DNA of 64,000 bases from Bradyrhizobium sp. 4 (GTDB taxonomy: Bacteria; Pseudomonadota; Alphaproteobacteria; Rhizobiales; Xanthobacteraceae). Below, piece after piece: positions 51,076 to 60,344 of the stretch (position 1 is its first letter; every line of letters begins with the position of its first letter). The notes under the pieces are model-generated. The model did not search any database. It saw only the letters and a list, made by a program, of their open reading frames with translations, and was not told the DNA's origin. Location: positions 1,984,001-2,048,000 of the forward strand of contig NZ_CP064686.1 of assembly GCF_023100905.1 (NCBI RefSeq), written 5' to 3'. The translations under genes were made by a program, and so were the position numbers.

Positions 51076-52113
51076 ATGACCGGGCAACTCAGGCTGGACG
51101 ACCACCTTCAGCGGTATTCCGAGACGGCGCCGCATGCGCTGGCCGTGGCGTCCGCGGTCGATGCCATCGCGGCGGCCGCGATCGAAATCGCCGATCTCAT
51201 CGCCACGGGAGACCTTGCGGACGCCTCCGGCCTGACCACCGGCCGCAATAGCGACGGTGACGTCCAGCGCGATCTCGACGTGCAGGCGGATGCGATCCTG
51301 CGCCGCTGTCTCGGCAAGCTGCCGATCGCGGCACTGGCGTCGGAGGAGATGCGCGAACCTCAGATCGGCGACCGCAAGGCCAAGATCTGCGTCGCGATCG
51401 ATCCGCTCGACGGCTCCTCCAACATCGACATCAACATGACCGTAGGCACGATCTTTTCGATCCTGCCCGCGCCTGATGATCTCGCGCTCGCCTTTCATCA
51501 GCGCGGCTCGGCGCAGCTCGCGGCGGGGTTCGTCACCTACGGCCCGCAGACCTCGCTGGTGCTGACGCTTGGCGAGGGCGTCGATATCTTCACGCTGGAT
51601 CGCAAGTCCGGTTGCTTCCGTCTCGCGCGTAGCGCCGTGCAGATCTCCGAGACCTGCGAGGAGTTCGCGATCAACGCCTCGAACCGCCGGCATTGGGAAC
51701 AGCCGGTGCGCGCCTTCGTCGACGAATGCCTCGCCGGTGTGGAAGGGCAGGCCAACCACAATTTCAACATGCGCTGGGTCGGCTCGCTGGTTGCCGAGGC
51801 CTACCGTATCCTCACCCGCGGTGGCGTGTTCCTCTATCCCTCCGATGCACGGCCGGGCTATGGCGACGGCCGCCTGCGCCTCGTCTACGAGGCGCACCCG
51901 ATGGCTTACATCGTCGAGCAGGCCGGCGGCTCCGCGTCGACCGGGCGCGAACGCATCCTTGAGCTTTCAGCGCAGAGCCTGCACCAGCGCGTGCCGCTGA
52001 TCATGGGTTCGAACAACGAGGTGCAGCGCGTCGAGGACCTGCATTGCGATCCCTTGCTGGTCGCCAGCGTCTCCGCACCGCTGTTCGCGCGGCGCGGCTT
52101 CTTCCGGCTGTAA
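51076..52113 (+). CDS. cbbF: Class I fructose-1,6-bisphosphatase
   Basis: A 345-aa enzyme that dephosphorylates fructose 1,6-bisphosphate (and probably sedoheptulose 1,7-bisphosphate) in the Calvin cycle. The metal-site motif AIDPLDGSSNID is present near residue 111, with NFNMRWVGSLVAEAYRIL and GGVFLYPSDARPGYGDGRLRLVYEAHPMAYIVEQAGG (by pieces). ATG 51076 has GGGGATGG upstream; the frame before it lacks similarity. First gene of cbbFPTALSXE. Confidence 0.95.
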   Translation: MTGQLRLDDHLQRYSETAPHALAVASAVDAIAAAAIEIADLIATGDLADASGLTTGRNSDGDVQRDLDVQADAILRRCLGKLPIAALASEEMREPQIGDRKAKICVAIDPLDGSSNIDINMTVGTIFSILPAPDDLALAFHQRGSAQLAAGFVTYGPQTSLVLTLGEGVDIFTLDRKSGCFRLARSAVQISETCEEFAINASNRRHWEQPVRAFVDECLAGVEGQANHNFNMRWVGSLVAEAYRILTRGGVFLYPSDARPGYGDGRLRLVYEAHPMAYIVEQAGGSASTGRERILELSAQSLHQRVPLIMGSNNEVQRVEDLHCDPLLVASVSAPLFARRGFFRL

Positions 52114-52125
52114 GCGAGGCATCCC

Positions 52126-53001
52126 ATGTCCAGGAAGCATCCGATCATCTCCATCACCGGTTCTTCCGGCGCCGGCACCACGTCGGTCAAGAAGACGTTC
52201 GAACAGATATTCTTCCGCGAGAAGGTCAACGCCGCCTACATCGAAGGCGACGCCTTCCATCGTTACGATCGCGTGGAAATGCGCACGCAGATGGCGAAGG
52301 AGGCCGATCGCGGCAACAGGCATTTCAGCCATTTCAGCCCCGAGACCAATCTGTTCGAGGAGCTGGAGCGGGCGTTCCGCGACTATGGCGAGACCGGTAC
52401 GGCGACGACGCGGCACTATGTCCACGATGCCGAGGAATCCGCGCTGCATGGTGCCGCACCCGGCACCTTCACCGAATGGAAACGGCTGCCGGAGAGCTCC
52501 GACCTGCTGTTCTACGAGGGCCTGCATGGCGCGGTCGTCACCGACAAGGTCAACGTCGCGCGTTATGCCGACCTCAAGATCGGCGTCGTGCCCGTCATCA
52601 ATCTCGAATGGATCCAGAAGCTGCACCGCGACCGCAGTGCGCGAGGCTATTCGACCGAGGCCGTCACCGACACCGTTCTGCGAAGGATGCCCGACTACAT
52701 CCACTACATCTGTCCGCAATTTTCCGAGACCGACATCAACTTCCAGCGCGTGCCGACGGTGGACACCTCCAATCCATTCATCGCGCGCTGGATCCCAACG
52801 CCGGACGAATCGATGGTCGTGATCCGCTTCAAGAACCCGCGCGGCATCGACTTCCCCTACCTGCTCTCGATGCTGCCGCAAAGCTGGATGTCGCGCGCCA
52901 ATTCGATCGTGTGCCCCGGCGCGAAGCTCGATCTTGCCATGCAGCTGATCCTGACGCCGCTGATCATGCAGCTCATCGAGCGCAAGCGAAACCTGAAGTG
53001 A
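52126..53001 (+). CDS. cbbP: Phosphoribulokinase
   Basis: Phosphorylates ribulose 5-phosphate to ribulose 1,5-bisphosphate. The 291-aa protein is the short bacterial type with P-loop GSSGAGTT (12-19), EGDAFHRYDRVEMR and FYEGLHGAVV. It follows cbbF by 12 bp with GAGG as ribosome-binding site. Confidence 0.96.
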   Translation: MSRKHPIISITGSSGAGTTSVKKTFEQIFFREKVNAAYIEGDAFHRYDRVEMRTQMAKEADRGNRHFSHFSPETNLFEELERAFRDYGETGTATTRHYVHDAEESALHGAAPGTFTEWKRLPESSDLLFYEGLHGAVVTDKVNVARYADLKIGVVPVINLEWIQKLHRDRSARGYSTEAVTDTVLRRMPDYIHYICPQFSETDINFQRVPTVDTSNPFIARWIPTPDESMVVIRFKNPRGIDFPYLLSMLPQSWMSRANSIVCPGAKLDLAMQLILTPLIMQLIERKRNLK

Positions 53002-53017
53002 ACGAGGGGAGGATCCG

Positions 53018-55039
53018 ATGAACATCTCCGTCCACGCCGACGCAGACCTTACCGCGGTCACACACAATGATCTCGCCAACGCCGTGCGCTTCCTCGCGGT
53101 CGACGCCATCGAGACCTCGCAGTCCGGCCACCCCGGACTGCCCATGGGCATGGCCGATGTCGCCACCGTGCTGTTCTCGCGATTCCTGAAATTCGACTCG
53201 GCTCACCCCCACTGGCCGGACCGTGATCGCTTCGTGCTGTCGGCAGGCCACGGCTCGATGCTGCTCTATGCATTGCTCCATCTCACCGGCGGCGACGTCA
53301 GCCTCGATGACATCAAGGCCTTCAGGCAATGGGGCTCGAAGACGCCGGGCCATCCGGAATATGGCCATACGCCGGGCGTCGAGACGACGACCGGTCCGCT
53401 GGGGCAGGGGATTGCGACCGCGGTGGGCATGGCGCTCGCCGAGCGGATGGGCAATGCGCGGCATGGCGATGGCCTCGTCGATCACTTTACGTATGTGATC
53501 GCCGGCGACGGCTGCCTGATGGAAGGCATCAGCCAGGAAGCGATTTCGCTCGCCGGCCATCTCGGGCTCGGCCGCCTGATCGTGCTGTTCGACGACAACG
53601 GCATCTCCATTGACGGGCCGACCTCGCTTGCGACCTCCGACGACCAGCTCGCGCGCTTCGCCGCCTCAGGCTGGTCGGTGCGCCGTGTCGATGGGCACGA
53701 TTCCGAAGCAGTTGCGCAGGCGATTGCGGGGGAGCGTGAGAGCCAAAGACCGTCGCTGATCGCCTGCCGCACCATCATCGGCTATGGCGCGCCGGATCGT
53801 CAGGGCACCGAGAAGGCGCACGGCGCGCCGCTCGGCACCGAGCAGACCGCGGCGGCGCGGCGAGCGCTCGGCTGGGACTATCAGCCCTTCGTGGTGCCTG
53901 TCACGGTCCTGAAAGCATGGCGGATGATCGGGCAGCGCGGGCAGGTCGAGCGTCTCGCCTGGCTCGATCGCTATGAATGCGCGACGCCTGAGCAGCGCGA
54001 TCTGTTTGTCGAGGGTAAGTCGGTTGCCCTGCCGAACGCCTATGCCCTGGCCTCGGCGAAGTTGCGCGAGCGCTTTGCCACCGAGCGTCCGAAGCTCGCG
54101 ACGCGGCAGGCGTCGCAACAGGTGCTCGACGGAATCGCAGGGACGATTCCCGGATTTGTCGGTGGCTCGGCGGACCTCACGCATTCGAACCTGACGCATG
54201 CCAAGTCGCAGACCCCGGTCAAGCGCGGCGCGTTCGCCGGCGATTACATCCATTACGGCATCCGCGAGCACGGCATGGCGGCCGCGATGAACGGCCTCGC
54301 GCTGCACGGCGGCTTCATTCCCTATGGCGGCACCTTCCTCGCGTTCTCCGATTACAGCCGGCCGGCGCTCCGCCTTGCGGCCTTGATGCGGATCCGCGTC
54401 ATTCATGTGATGACCCATGACTCCATCGGCCTCGGTGAGGACGGCCCGACGCATCAGCCGGTCGAGCATCTCGCAGCGCTTCGCGTCATTCCGAACCTGC
54501 TTGTTTTCCGGCCGGCCGACGCGGTTGAGACGCTGGAAGCATGGGACTGCGCGCTCCAAGCTGAAAATCGTCCGTCCGTGCTGTGCCTGTCCCGTCAGGC
54601 ACTGCCGACCTTCCGCAGCGACGTGCGCGGTAGAAACCGCGTCGCACGGGGCGCCTATCTGATCGTTTCGCCGGACGGCGGCCGCGACGTGACGCTCATC
54701 GCAACGGGTTCGGAAGTGTCTATTGCGCTGGAAGCGGCCCGCCTGCTCGCCACCGAGCACGTCCGCGCGGCCGTAGTCTCCGCGCCCTGCTTCGCGTTGT
54801 TCGAGGAGCAGCCGGAGGACTACCGCGCTGCCGTGCTCGGCACGGCGCCACGGATCGGCATCGAGGCGGCAGTCGCCGGCGATTGGCATCGATGGATCGG
54901 CACTGACGGCGAATTCGTCGGCATGCGCGGCTTCGGTGCCTCGGCGCCCGCGCCAGTGCTCTACCGCGAATTCGGCATCACGCCGCAAAGCGTCGCGGAA
55001 GCCGCCCGGCGGGCGATTTCCCGCACAAGCAAGCAATAA
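53018..55039 (+). CDS. cbbT: Transketolase
   Basis: A 673-aa thiamine diphosphate enzyme that moves two-carbon units in the regenerative phase of the cycle. N-terminal AIETSQSGHPGLPMGMADVATVLF, the ThDP motif GDGCLMEGISQEA to DDNGISIDG (near 165-190), the central FVGGSADLTHSN and HDSIGLGEDGPTHQPVEHLAALR are all intact. Start ATG 53018 follows GGGGAGG, 16 bp after cbbP. Confidence 0.96.
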   Translation: MNISVHADADLTAVTHNDLANAVRFLAVDAIETSQSGHPGLPMGMADVATVLFSRFLKFDSAHPHWPDRDRFVLSAGHGSMLLYALLHLTGGDVSLDDIKAFRQWGSKTPGHPEYGHTPGVETTTGPLGQGIATAVGMALAERMGNARHGDGLVDHFTYVIAGDGCLMEGISQEAISLAGHLGLGRLIVLFDDNGISIDGPTSLATSDDQLARFAASGWSVRRVDGHDSEAVAQAIAGERESQRPSLIACRTIIGYGAPDRQGTEKAHGAPLGTEQTAAARRALGWDYQPFVVPVTVLKAWRMIGQRGQVERLAWLDRYECATPEQRDLFVEGKSVALPNAYALASAKLRERFATERPKLATRQASQQVLDGIAGTIPGFVGGSADLTHSNLTHAKSQTPVKRGAFAGDYIHYGIREHGMAAAMNGLALHGGFIPYGGTFLAFSDYSRPALRLAALMRIRVIHVMTHDSIGLGEDGPTHQPVEHLAALRVIPNLLVFRPADAVETLEAWDCALQAENRPSVLCLSRQALPTFRSDVRGRNRVARGAYLIVSPDGGRDVTLIATGSEVSIALEAARLLATEHVRAAVVSAPCFALFEEQPEDYRAAVLGTAPRIGIEAAVAGDWHRWIGTDGEFVGMRGFGASAPAPVLYREFGITPQSVAEAARRAISRTSKQ

Positions 55040-55053
55040 CAGGAGGAATTGTC

Positions 55054-56139
55054 GTGGCCCGTATCACCCTTCGTCAGCTACTCGACCACGCCGCCAGTCA
55101 CGGCTACGCGGTGCCGGCATTCAACATCAACAACATGGAGCAGGGCATCGCGATCATGCAGGCGGCGGCCGAGGTCGACGCGCCGGTGATCATCCAGGCT
55201 TCGCGCGGCGCGCGCAGCTATGCCGGCGACCTCATGCTCTCGCACATGATCGACGCGCTGGAGCGGACCTATCCGGACATCCCGCTCTGCATGCACCAGG
55301 ACCATGGCAACGACGAAGCGACCTGCGCCTCCGCGATCGCCCACGGCTTCACCTCGGTGATGATGGACGGCTCCCTCAAGGCAGACGCCAAGACCGCGGC
55401 CGATTACGGCTACAACGTTGCGATCACCAGCCGCGTCGTCGATCTCGCCCATTGGGTCGGTGCCTCCGTCGAAGGCGAGCTCGGCGTGCTCGGCTCGCTC
55501 GAGCATGGCGGCGGCGAACAGGAGGATGGTCACGGCGTCGAAGGCACAATCAGCCACGATCAGTTGCTGACGGATCCCGACCAGGCGGTCGACTTCGTCC
55601 GCGCCACCAAGGTCGATGCGCTCGCGATCGCGATGGGCACCTCGCACGGCGCCTACAAGTTCAGCCGCAAGCCGGATGGCGACATTCTGGCGATGCGGGT
55701 GGTCGAGGAGATTCATCGCCGTCTGCCGAACACGCATCTCGTGATGCACGGCTCTTCCTCGGTGCCGCAGCCGCTCCAGGACATGTTCAATCAGTTCGGC
55801 GGCGAGATGCCGCAGACCTGGGGCGTGCCGGTCGAGGAGATCGTCCGCGGCATCAAGAGCGGCGTGCGCAAGGTCAATATCGACACCGACTGCCGGCTGG
55901 CGATGACCGCGGTGTTCCGCAAGGTCGCCGCGCAAACGCGCTCCGAGTTCGATCCGCGCAAATTCCTCAAGCCCGCGATGGATGCGATGCGTGAGCTCTG
56001 CCGCGAGCGCTTCGAGCAGTTCGGGACTGCAGGCCACGCCAGCCGGATCAAGGTCGTTCCCTTGAGCGAGATGGCGCGGCGCTACCGCGCCGGAGAACTC
56101 GATCCCAGCATCGACGCCCGCGAGCCCGTCGCGGCCTAA
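55054..56139 (+). CDS. cbbA: Class II fructose/sedoheptulose-bisphosphate aldolase
   Basis: A 361-aa zinc aldolase of the Calvin cycle subtype. YAVPAFNINNMEQGIAIM, the zinc His pair around CMHQDHGNDEATC, HGFTSVMMDGSLK, GELGVLGSLEHG and LVMHGSSSVP are conserved. Start is GTG 55054 with AGGAGGAA 6 bp upstream. It condenses triose phosphates to fructose 1,6-bisphosphate or sedoheptulose 1,7-bisphosphate. Confidence 0.95.
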   Translation: MARITLRQLLDHAASHGYAVPAFNINNMEQGIAIMQAAAEVDAPVIIQASRGARSYAGDLMLSHMIDALERTYPDIPLCMHQDHGNDEATCASAIAHGFTSVMMDGSLKADAKTAADYGYNVAITSRVVDLAHWVGASVEGELGVLGSLEHGGGEQEDGHGVEGTISHDQLLTDPDQAVDFVRATKVDALAIAMGTSHGAYKFSRKPDGDILAMRVVEEIHRRLPNTHLVMHGSSSVPQPLQDMFNQFGGEMPQTWGVPVEEIVRGIKSGVRKVNIDTDCRLAMTAVFRKVAAQTRSEFDPRKFLKPAMDAMRELCRERFEQFGTAGHASRIKVVPLSEMARRYRAGELDPSIDAREPVAA

Positions 56140-56170
56140 TCATTCAGAGAGAGAAGAGCAGGAGAGAGCC

Positions 56171-57631
56171 ATGAATGCACATGCAGGAACCGTCCGCGGC
56201 AAGGAAAGATATCGATCGGGCGTGATGGAATACAAGCGCATGGGCTATTGGGAGCCTGATTACGTGCCAAAGGACACCGATGTCATCGCGCTGTTCCGCG
56301 TCACGCCGCAAGAGGGCGTCGACCCGATCGAGGCGTCGGCCGCAGTCGCCGGCGAATCTTCGACCGCGACCTGGACGGTGGTGTGGACCGATCGCCTGAC
56401 CGCTGCCGAGAAGTATCGCGCAAAATGCTATCGCGTCGATCCGGTGCCGGGCACGCCGGGCTCGTATTTCGCCTACATCGCCTATGACCTCGACCTGTTC
56501 GAGCCTGGTTCGATCGCCAACCTCTCGGCCTCGATCATCGGCAACGTGTTCGGCTTCAAGCCGCTGAAGGCGCTGCGGCTGGAAGACATGCGCTTCCCGG
56601 TCGCTTATGTGAAGACGTTCCAGGGGCCGGCAACCGGCATCGTGGTCGAGCGCGAGCGGCTCGACAAGTTCGGCCGGCCGCTGCTCGGCGCCACCGTCAA
56701 GCCGAAGCTCGGCCTCTCGGGCCGCAATTACGGCCGCGTGGTCTACGAGGCGCTGAAGGGCGGGCTCGACTTCACCAAGGATGACGAGAACATCAACTCG
56801 CAGCCCTTCATGCACTGGCGCGACCGCTTCCTCTATTGCATGGAGGCGGTGAACCGTGCACAGGCGGCCTCCGGCGAGGCGAAGGGCACTTACCTGAACA
56901 TCACCGCGGGAACGATGGAGGACATGTACGAGCGCGCCGAGTTCGCGAAGGAGCTCGGATCGTGCATCGTCATGATCGACCTCGTGATCGGCTACACCGC
57001 GATCCAGTCGATGGCGAAATGGGCGCGGCGCAACGACATGATCCTGCATCTGCATCGCGCCGGTCACTCGACCTACACGCGGCAGAAGAGCCACGGCGTG
57101 TCGTTCCGCGTCATCGCCAAGTGGATGCGGCTTGCCGGCGTCGACCACATCCATGCCGGCACGGTGGTCGGCAAGCTCGAGGGCGATCCCAACACCACGC
57201 GCGGCTATTACGATGTTTGCCGCGAGGACTTCAACCCGACCAGGCTCGAACACGGGCTGTTCTTCGATCAGTCCTGGGCGAGCCTGAACAAGATGATGCC
57301 GGTCGCCTCCGGCGGCATCCATGCCGGCCAGATGCATCAGCTGCTCGACCTGCTCGGCGAGGACGTCGTGCTGCAGTTCGGCGGCGGTACCATCGGCCAT
57401 CCCATGGGCATCGCGGCCGGCGCGATCGCCAACCGCGTGGCGCTGGAAGCGATGATCCTCGCCCGCAACGAGGGCCGCGACTATGTCCACGAAGGTCCGG
57501 AGATCCTGGCCAGGGCGGCCGAAACCTGCACGCCGCTGAAAGCTGCACTCGAGGTTTGGAAGGACGTCTCCTTCAATTATGAATCCACCGACACGCCCGA
57601 CTTCGTGCCGACCGCGCTCGAAACCGTTTGA
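56171..57631 (+). CDS. cbbL: Rubisco large subunit, form IC (red type)
   Basis: A 486-aa catalytic subunit that carboxylates ribulose 1,5-bisphosphate. The active site GGLDFTKDDENINSQPF places the carbamylated Lys at 203, with metal ligands D205 and E206. K177 (TVKPKLGLS), HLHRAGHSTYTR and the loop 6 motif VVGKLEGD are intact. Length, the N-terminal RYRSGVMEYKRMGYWEP and the linked cbbX mark the red-type IC form. It follows cbbA by 31 bp with AGGAGAGA; cbbS starts 11 bp after the stop. Confidence 0.98.
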   Translation: MNAHAGTVRGKERYRSGVMEYKRMGYWEPDYVPKDTDVIALFRVTPQEGVDPIEASAAVAGESSTATWTVVWTDRLTAAEKYRAKCYRVDPVPGTPGSYFAYIAYDLDLFEPGSIANLSASIIGNVFGFKPLKALRLEDMRFPVAYVKTFQGPATGIVVERERLDKFGRPLLGATVKPKLGLSGRNYGRVVYEALKGGLDFTKDDENINSQPFMHWRDRFLYCMEAVNRAQAASGEAKGTYLNITAGTMEDMYERAEFAKELGSCIVMIDLVIGYTAIQSMAKWARRNDMILHLHRAGHSTYTRQKSHGVSFRVIAKWMRLAGVDHIHAGTVVGKLEGDPNTTRGYYDVCREDFNPTRLEHGLFFDQSWASLNKMMPVASGGIHAGQMHQLLDLLGEDVVLQFGGGTIGHPMGIAAGAIANRVALEAMILARNEGRDYVHEGPEILARAAETCTPLKAALEVWKDVSFNYESTDTPDFVPTALETV

Positions 57632-57642
57632 GGAGATTTGAC

Positions 57643-58050
57643 ATGAAGCTGACCCAAGGCTGCTTCTCGTTCCTGCCCGATCTGACCGACGACCAGATCA
57701 CCAAGCAAGTGCAGTATTGCCTGACCAACGGCTGGGCGGTGAACATCGAGTTCACCGACGATCCGCATCCCCGCAACACCTATTGGGAGATGTGGGGCCT
57801 GCCGATGTTCGATCTCCAGGACGCCGCCGGCGTGATGATGGAGCTCGCCGAATGCCGCAGAGTGTATGGCGACCGCTACATCCGCCTCAGCGGCTTCGAC
57901 TCCAGCCATGGCTGGGAATCGGTTCGGATCTCGTTCATCGTCAACCGCCCGCCGCAGGAAGCCGACTTCGAGCTGGTGCGGCAGGAGGTGGGCGGACGTG
58001 CGATCCGCTACACCACCGTGCGCCGGCAGCCCGCACACGCGCCAACCTAA
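57643..58050 (+). CDS. cbbS: Rubisco small subunit, form IC
   Basis: A 135-aa small subunit, starting MKLTQGCFSFLPDLTDDQI. The core motif WEMWGLPMFDL and the C-terminal extension (QEADFELVRQEVGGRAIRYT), which builds the central beta barrel of red-type Rubisco, are present. GAGGAGA precedes ATG 57643. A strong hairpin lies between its stop and cbbX. Confidence 0.97.
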   Translation: MKLTQGCFSFLPDLTDDQITKQVQYCLTNGWAVNIEFTDDPHPRNTYWEMWGLPMFDLQDAAGVMMELAECRRVYGDRYIRLSGFDSSHGWESVRISFIVNRPPQEADFELVRQEVGGRAIRYTTVRRQPAHAPT

Positions 58051-58103
58051 GTCATTCTCCACCGCGCGGAGCGCTCCCTGCTCCGTTTCCTTGGCGGACC
58101 CCT

Positions 58104-58136
58104 GCTTCGCCGCTTCCCCGCGGCGAAGCCCTTTTC
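58104..58136 (+). terminator. Intra-operon hairpin between cbbS and cbbX
   Basis: A perfect 10-bp stem GCTTCGCCGC (58104-58113) / GCGGCGAAGC (58120-58129) with a 6-nt loop TTCCCC, followed by CCTTTTCTT. It has the form of a partial Rho-independent terminator, 20 bp before the cbbX ATG, and could reduce cbbX expression relative to cbbLS or stabilise the upstream mRNA. Confidence 0.6.
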
Positions 58137-58148
58137 TTCGAGGTGCCG

Positions 58149-59084
58149 ATGCTGGATGTTCCCCACGCAATGACCACTGAGCCCGGCAAGACCAGTTTCG
58201 ATCTCCGCAAGGAGGCCGAAGAGGCTGGAATCACCGGCACGTTGCAGCAGCTCGAGCAGGAGCTGATCGGATTGAAGCCGGTGAAGAACCGCGTGCGCCA
58301 GATCGCGTCGCTCTTGCTGATCGAACGTATCCGGCAGCGTGCGGGACTGGCTTCGTCGCCGCCGACGCTGCACATGTCGTTCACCGGCAATCCCGGCACC
58401 GGTAAGACGACCGTCGCGTTGCGCATGGCAAAGATCCTGCACGGCCTCGGCTTCGTGCGGCGCGGGCAGGTGATCTCGGTGACGCGCGACGATCTCGTCG
58501 GCCAGTATATCGGCCACACCGCGCCCAAGACGAAGGAGATCCTGAAGAAGGCGATGGGCGGCGTGCTGTTCATCGACGAGGCCTATTATCTCCATCGGCC
58601 GGACAACGAGCGCGACTACGGCCAGGAGGCGATCGAGATTCTGCTGCAGGTGATGGAAAACCAGCGCGAGGACCTCGTCGTGATCCTTGCCGGCTATGGC
58701 GAGCGGATGACGAGCTTCTTCGCCTCCAATCCCGGCTTCCGTTCGCGCATCGCCCACCACATCGACTTTCCGGACTATGCGGAAGCCGAGTTGCTCGTGA
58801 TCGCCGAGCTGATGCTGAAGGAACGCGGCTATCGCCTCTCGGCGGCGGCGCGTGAGGCGTTCGAGAAATATATTGCGCTGCGTCGGACCCAACCGTTCTT
58901 CTCCAATGCGCGATCTATCCGCAACGCCGTCGACCGCATCCGCCTGCGGCAGGCCGATCGCCTGGTGTCCGATCTCGATCGCATGCTCGAGATCGCCGAC
59001 CTCGAAACGATCGATCCCATGGACGTCCTGGCGAGCCGCGTCTTCAGCGGCGGTGCCGACGCGCAGGGGAGTGCGAAGCCATGA
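58149..59084 (+). CDS. cbbX: Red-type Rubisco activase CbbX
   Basis: A 311-aa AAA+ ATPase that removes inhibitory sugar phosphates from red-type Rubisco by pulling on the large-subunit C-terminus. Walker A GNPGTGKT is at 80-87, Walker B GGVLFIDEAYYL near 138-149, sensor 1 VVILAGYGERM near 177 and the Arg finger region NPGFRSRIAHHIDF follows. ATG 58149 has GAGGTG upstream; ATG 58170 (MTTEPGKT) is possible. It overlaps cbbE by 4 bp. Confidence 0.96.
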   Translation: MLDVPHAMTTEPGKTSFDLRKEAEEAGITGTLQQLEQELIGLKPVKNRVRQIASLLLIERIRQRAGLASSPPTLHMSFTGNPGTGKTTVALRMAKILHGLGFVRRGQVISVTRDDLVGQYIGHTAPKTKEILKKAMGGVLFIDEAYYLHRPDNERDYGQEAIEILLQVMENQREDLVVILAGYGERMTSFFASNPGFRSRIAHHIDFPDYAEAELLVIAELMLKERGYRLSAAAREAFEKYIALRRTQPFFSNARSIRNAVDRIRLRQADRLVSDLDRMLEIADLETIDPMDVLASRVFSGGADAQGSAKP

Positions 59085-59818
59085 CCAGAGAAATCCTCAT
59101 CGCGCCGTCGATCCTGGCTGCGGATTTTGCCCGCCTCGGGGAGGAGATCGCAGCGATCGACGCGGCGGGCGCCGACTGGGTTCATTGCGATGTCATGGAC
59201 GGGCATTTCGTCCCGAACATCAGTTATGGCGCGGACGTCATCAAGGCGATCCGGCCGCTGACGAAGAAAAAATTCGACGTGCATCTCATGATCGCGCCGA
59301 CCGATCCCTATCTCGAGGCGTTCGCGAAGGCCGGCGCGGATCTCATTACGGTGCATGCCGAAGCGGGTCCGCACCTCGATCGCTCGCTTCAGGCCATCCG
59401 CGCGCTCGGCAAGAAAGCCGGCGTCAGCCTGTGTCCCGCCACTCCCGAAAGCGCGATCGAGTATGTGCTCGATCGTCTCGATCTCGTCCTGGTGATGACG
59501 GTCAATCCGGGTTTTGGCGGCCAGTCCTTCCTCGAGTCCCAGCTCGAGAAGATCGCGCGCATCCGAAGCATGATCGGCGACCGGCCGATCCGGCTCGAGG
59601 TTGACGGCGGCATCACGCGCGACAATGCTGCTGCCGTGGCCGCTGCGGGCGCCGATACGCTTGTAGCGGGCTCCGCCGTATTTCGCGGCAAGAGCAGCGC
59701 GGACTATGCCGGCAACATCGCGGCTATCCGCGCCGCTGCGGAAGCCGGCAGGGTTCCGAAGCTGCAACATAGTTCGGCGCAGACGATCCGAGCCGGTGAG
59801 CCCGCGCTCATCCGGTAG
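59081..59818 (+). CDS. cbbE: Ribulose-phosphate 3-epimerase
   Basis: A 245-aa TIM-barrel enzyme that interconverts xylulose 5-phosphate and ribulose 5-phosphate. APSILAADFARLGEE, HCDVMDGHFVPNISYG, HLMI, VLVMTVNPGFGGQSF, LEVDGGI and DTLVAGSAVF are canonical. ATG 59081 overlaps the cbbX stop (ATGA), indicating coupling. It is the last recognisable gene of the operon; no clear terminator is seen in the following 200 bp. Confidence 0.96.
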   Translation: MTREILIAPSILAADFARLGEEIAAIDAAGADWVHCDVMDGHFVPNISYGADVIKAIRPLTKKKFDVHLMIAPTDPYLEAFAKAGADLITVHAEAGPHLDRSLQAIRALGKKAGVSLCPATPESAIEYVLDRLDLVLVMTVNPGFGGQSFLESQLEKIARIRSMIGDRPIRLEVDGGITRDNAAAVAAAGADTLVAGSAVFRGKSSADYAGNIAAIRAAAEAGRVPKLQHSSAQTIRAGEPALIR

Positions 59819-60016
59819 ACTACCTGGTACACATTGGCCCGCGGTGAGGTTCCGAAGCGCTGAGTCCGCGCTGGTTGGAACTTTCGCCTAAATGCGCGTT
59901 TGCCTAGAATCAAGCGCGTCTAGCGCGCGGCGGGCGCAGCAAATCTTTTGCACAACCGCCATCGCCCTGACGCAAATAAGGGCAATAAGCTCTGTGTGAA
60001 TGCGAGGGAGGGTCTC

Positions 60017-60229
60017 ATGGATAACGTACGTCGCTACCGCGCGCTGGCGTCCCTCTGTCGTCAGCAGGCCGCCTACCGGCCGCTCCAGAGCTGGGAACTG
60101 CTCGGCCAGGCCGAACATTTCGAATATCTCGCCGAAGTCGAACTCAAGGCCCATTTCGACGCGTGCAATGCGCCACACGACGAGGACGGCGTAGAGGCCA
60201 CGGCGTGGGAGAGGCCCGCCGCGGCGTGA
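60017..60229 (+). CDS. Small helical protein, paralogue of the 49,518 gene
   Basis: A 70-aa protein, MDNVRRYRALASLCRQQAAY then RPLQSWELLGQAEHFEYLAEVELKAHF (in pieces) and an acidic tail. It aligns along its first 47 residues with the 69-aa protein encoded at 49518-49727 (NVRRYR, ASL-RQ, AA-RP-QSW). GAGGGAGG precedes ATG 60017. No function known; the two copies flank the cbb region. Confidence 0.7.
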   Translation: MDNVRRYRALASLCRQQAAYRPLQSWELLGQAEHFEYLAEVELKAHFDACNAPHDEDGVEATAWERPAAA

Positions 60230-60344
60230 CGGTCCAACTTGTTCGAACATGACCTGAACTTGCCGAGGCCGGCACCGCTCAAGGACGCGGTTATCAGCCC
60301 GAACGACGAGGCTTGCGACCGGCCCGTCCTGGATCAACCCTCGA

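Noticed and set aside
56801..56815. His after QPFM in CbbL (FMHW) as an unusual active-site change
   Set aside because: I believe this residue is normal in Bradyrhizobium-type form IC enzymes; all catalytic residues are intact.
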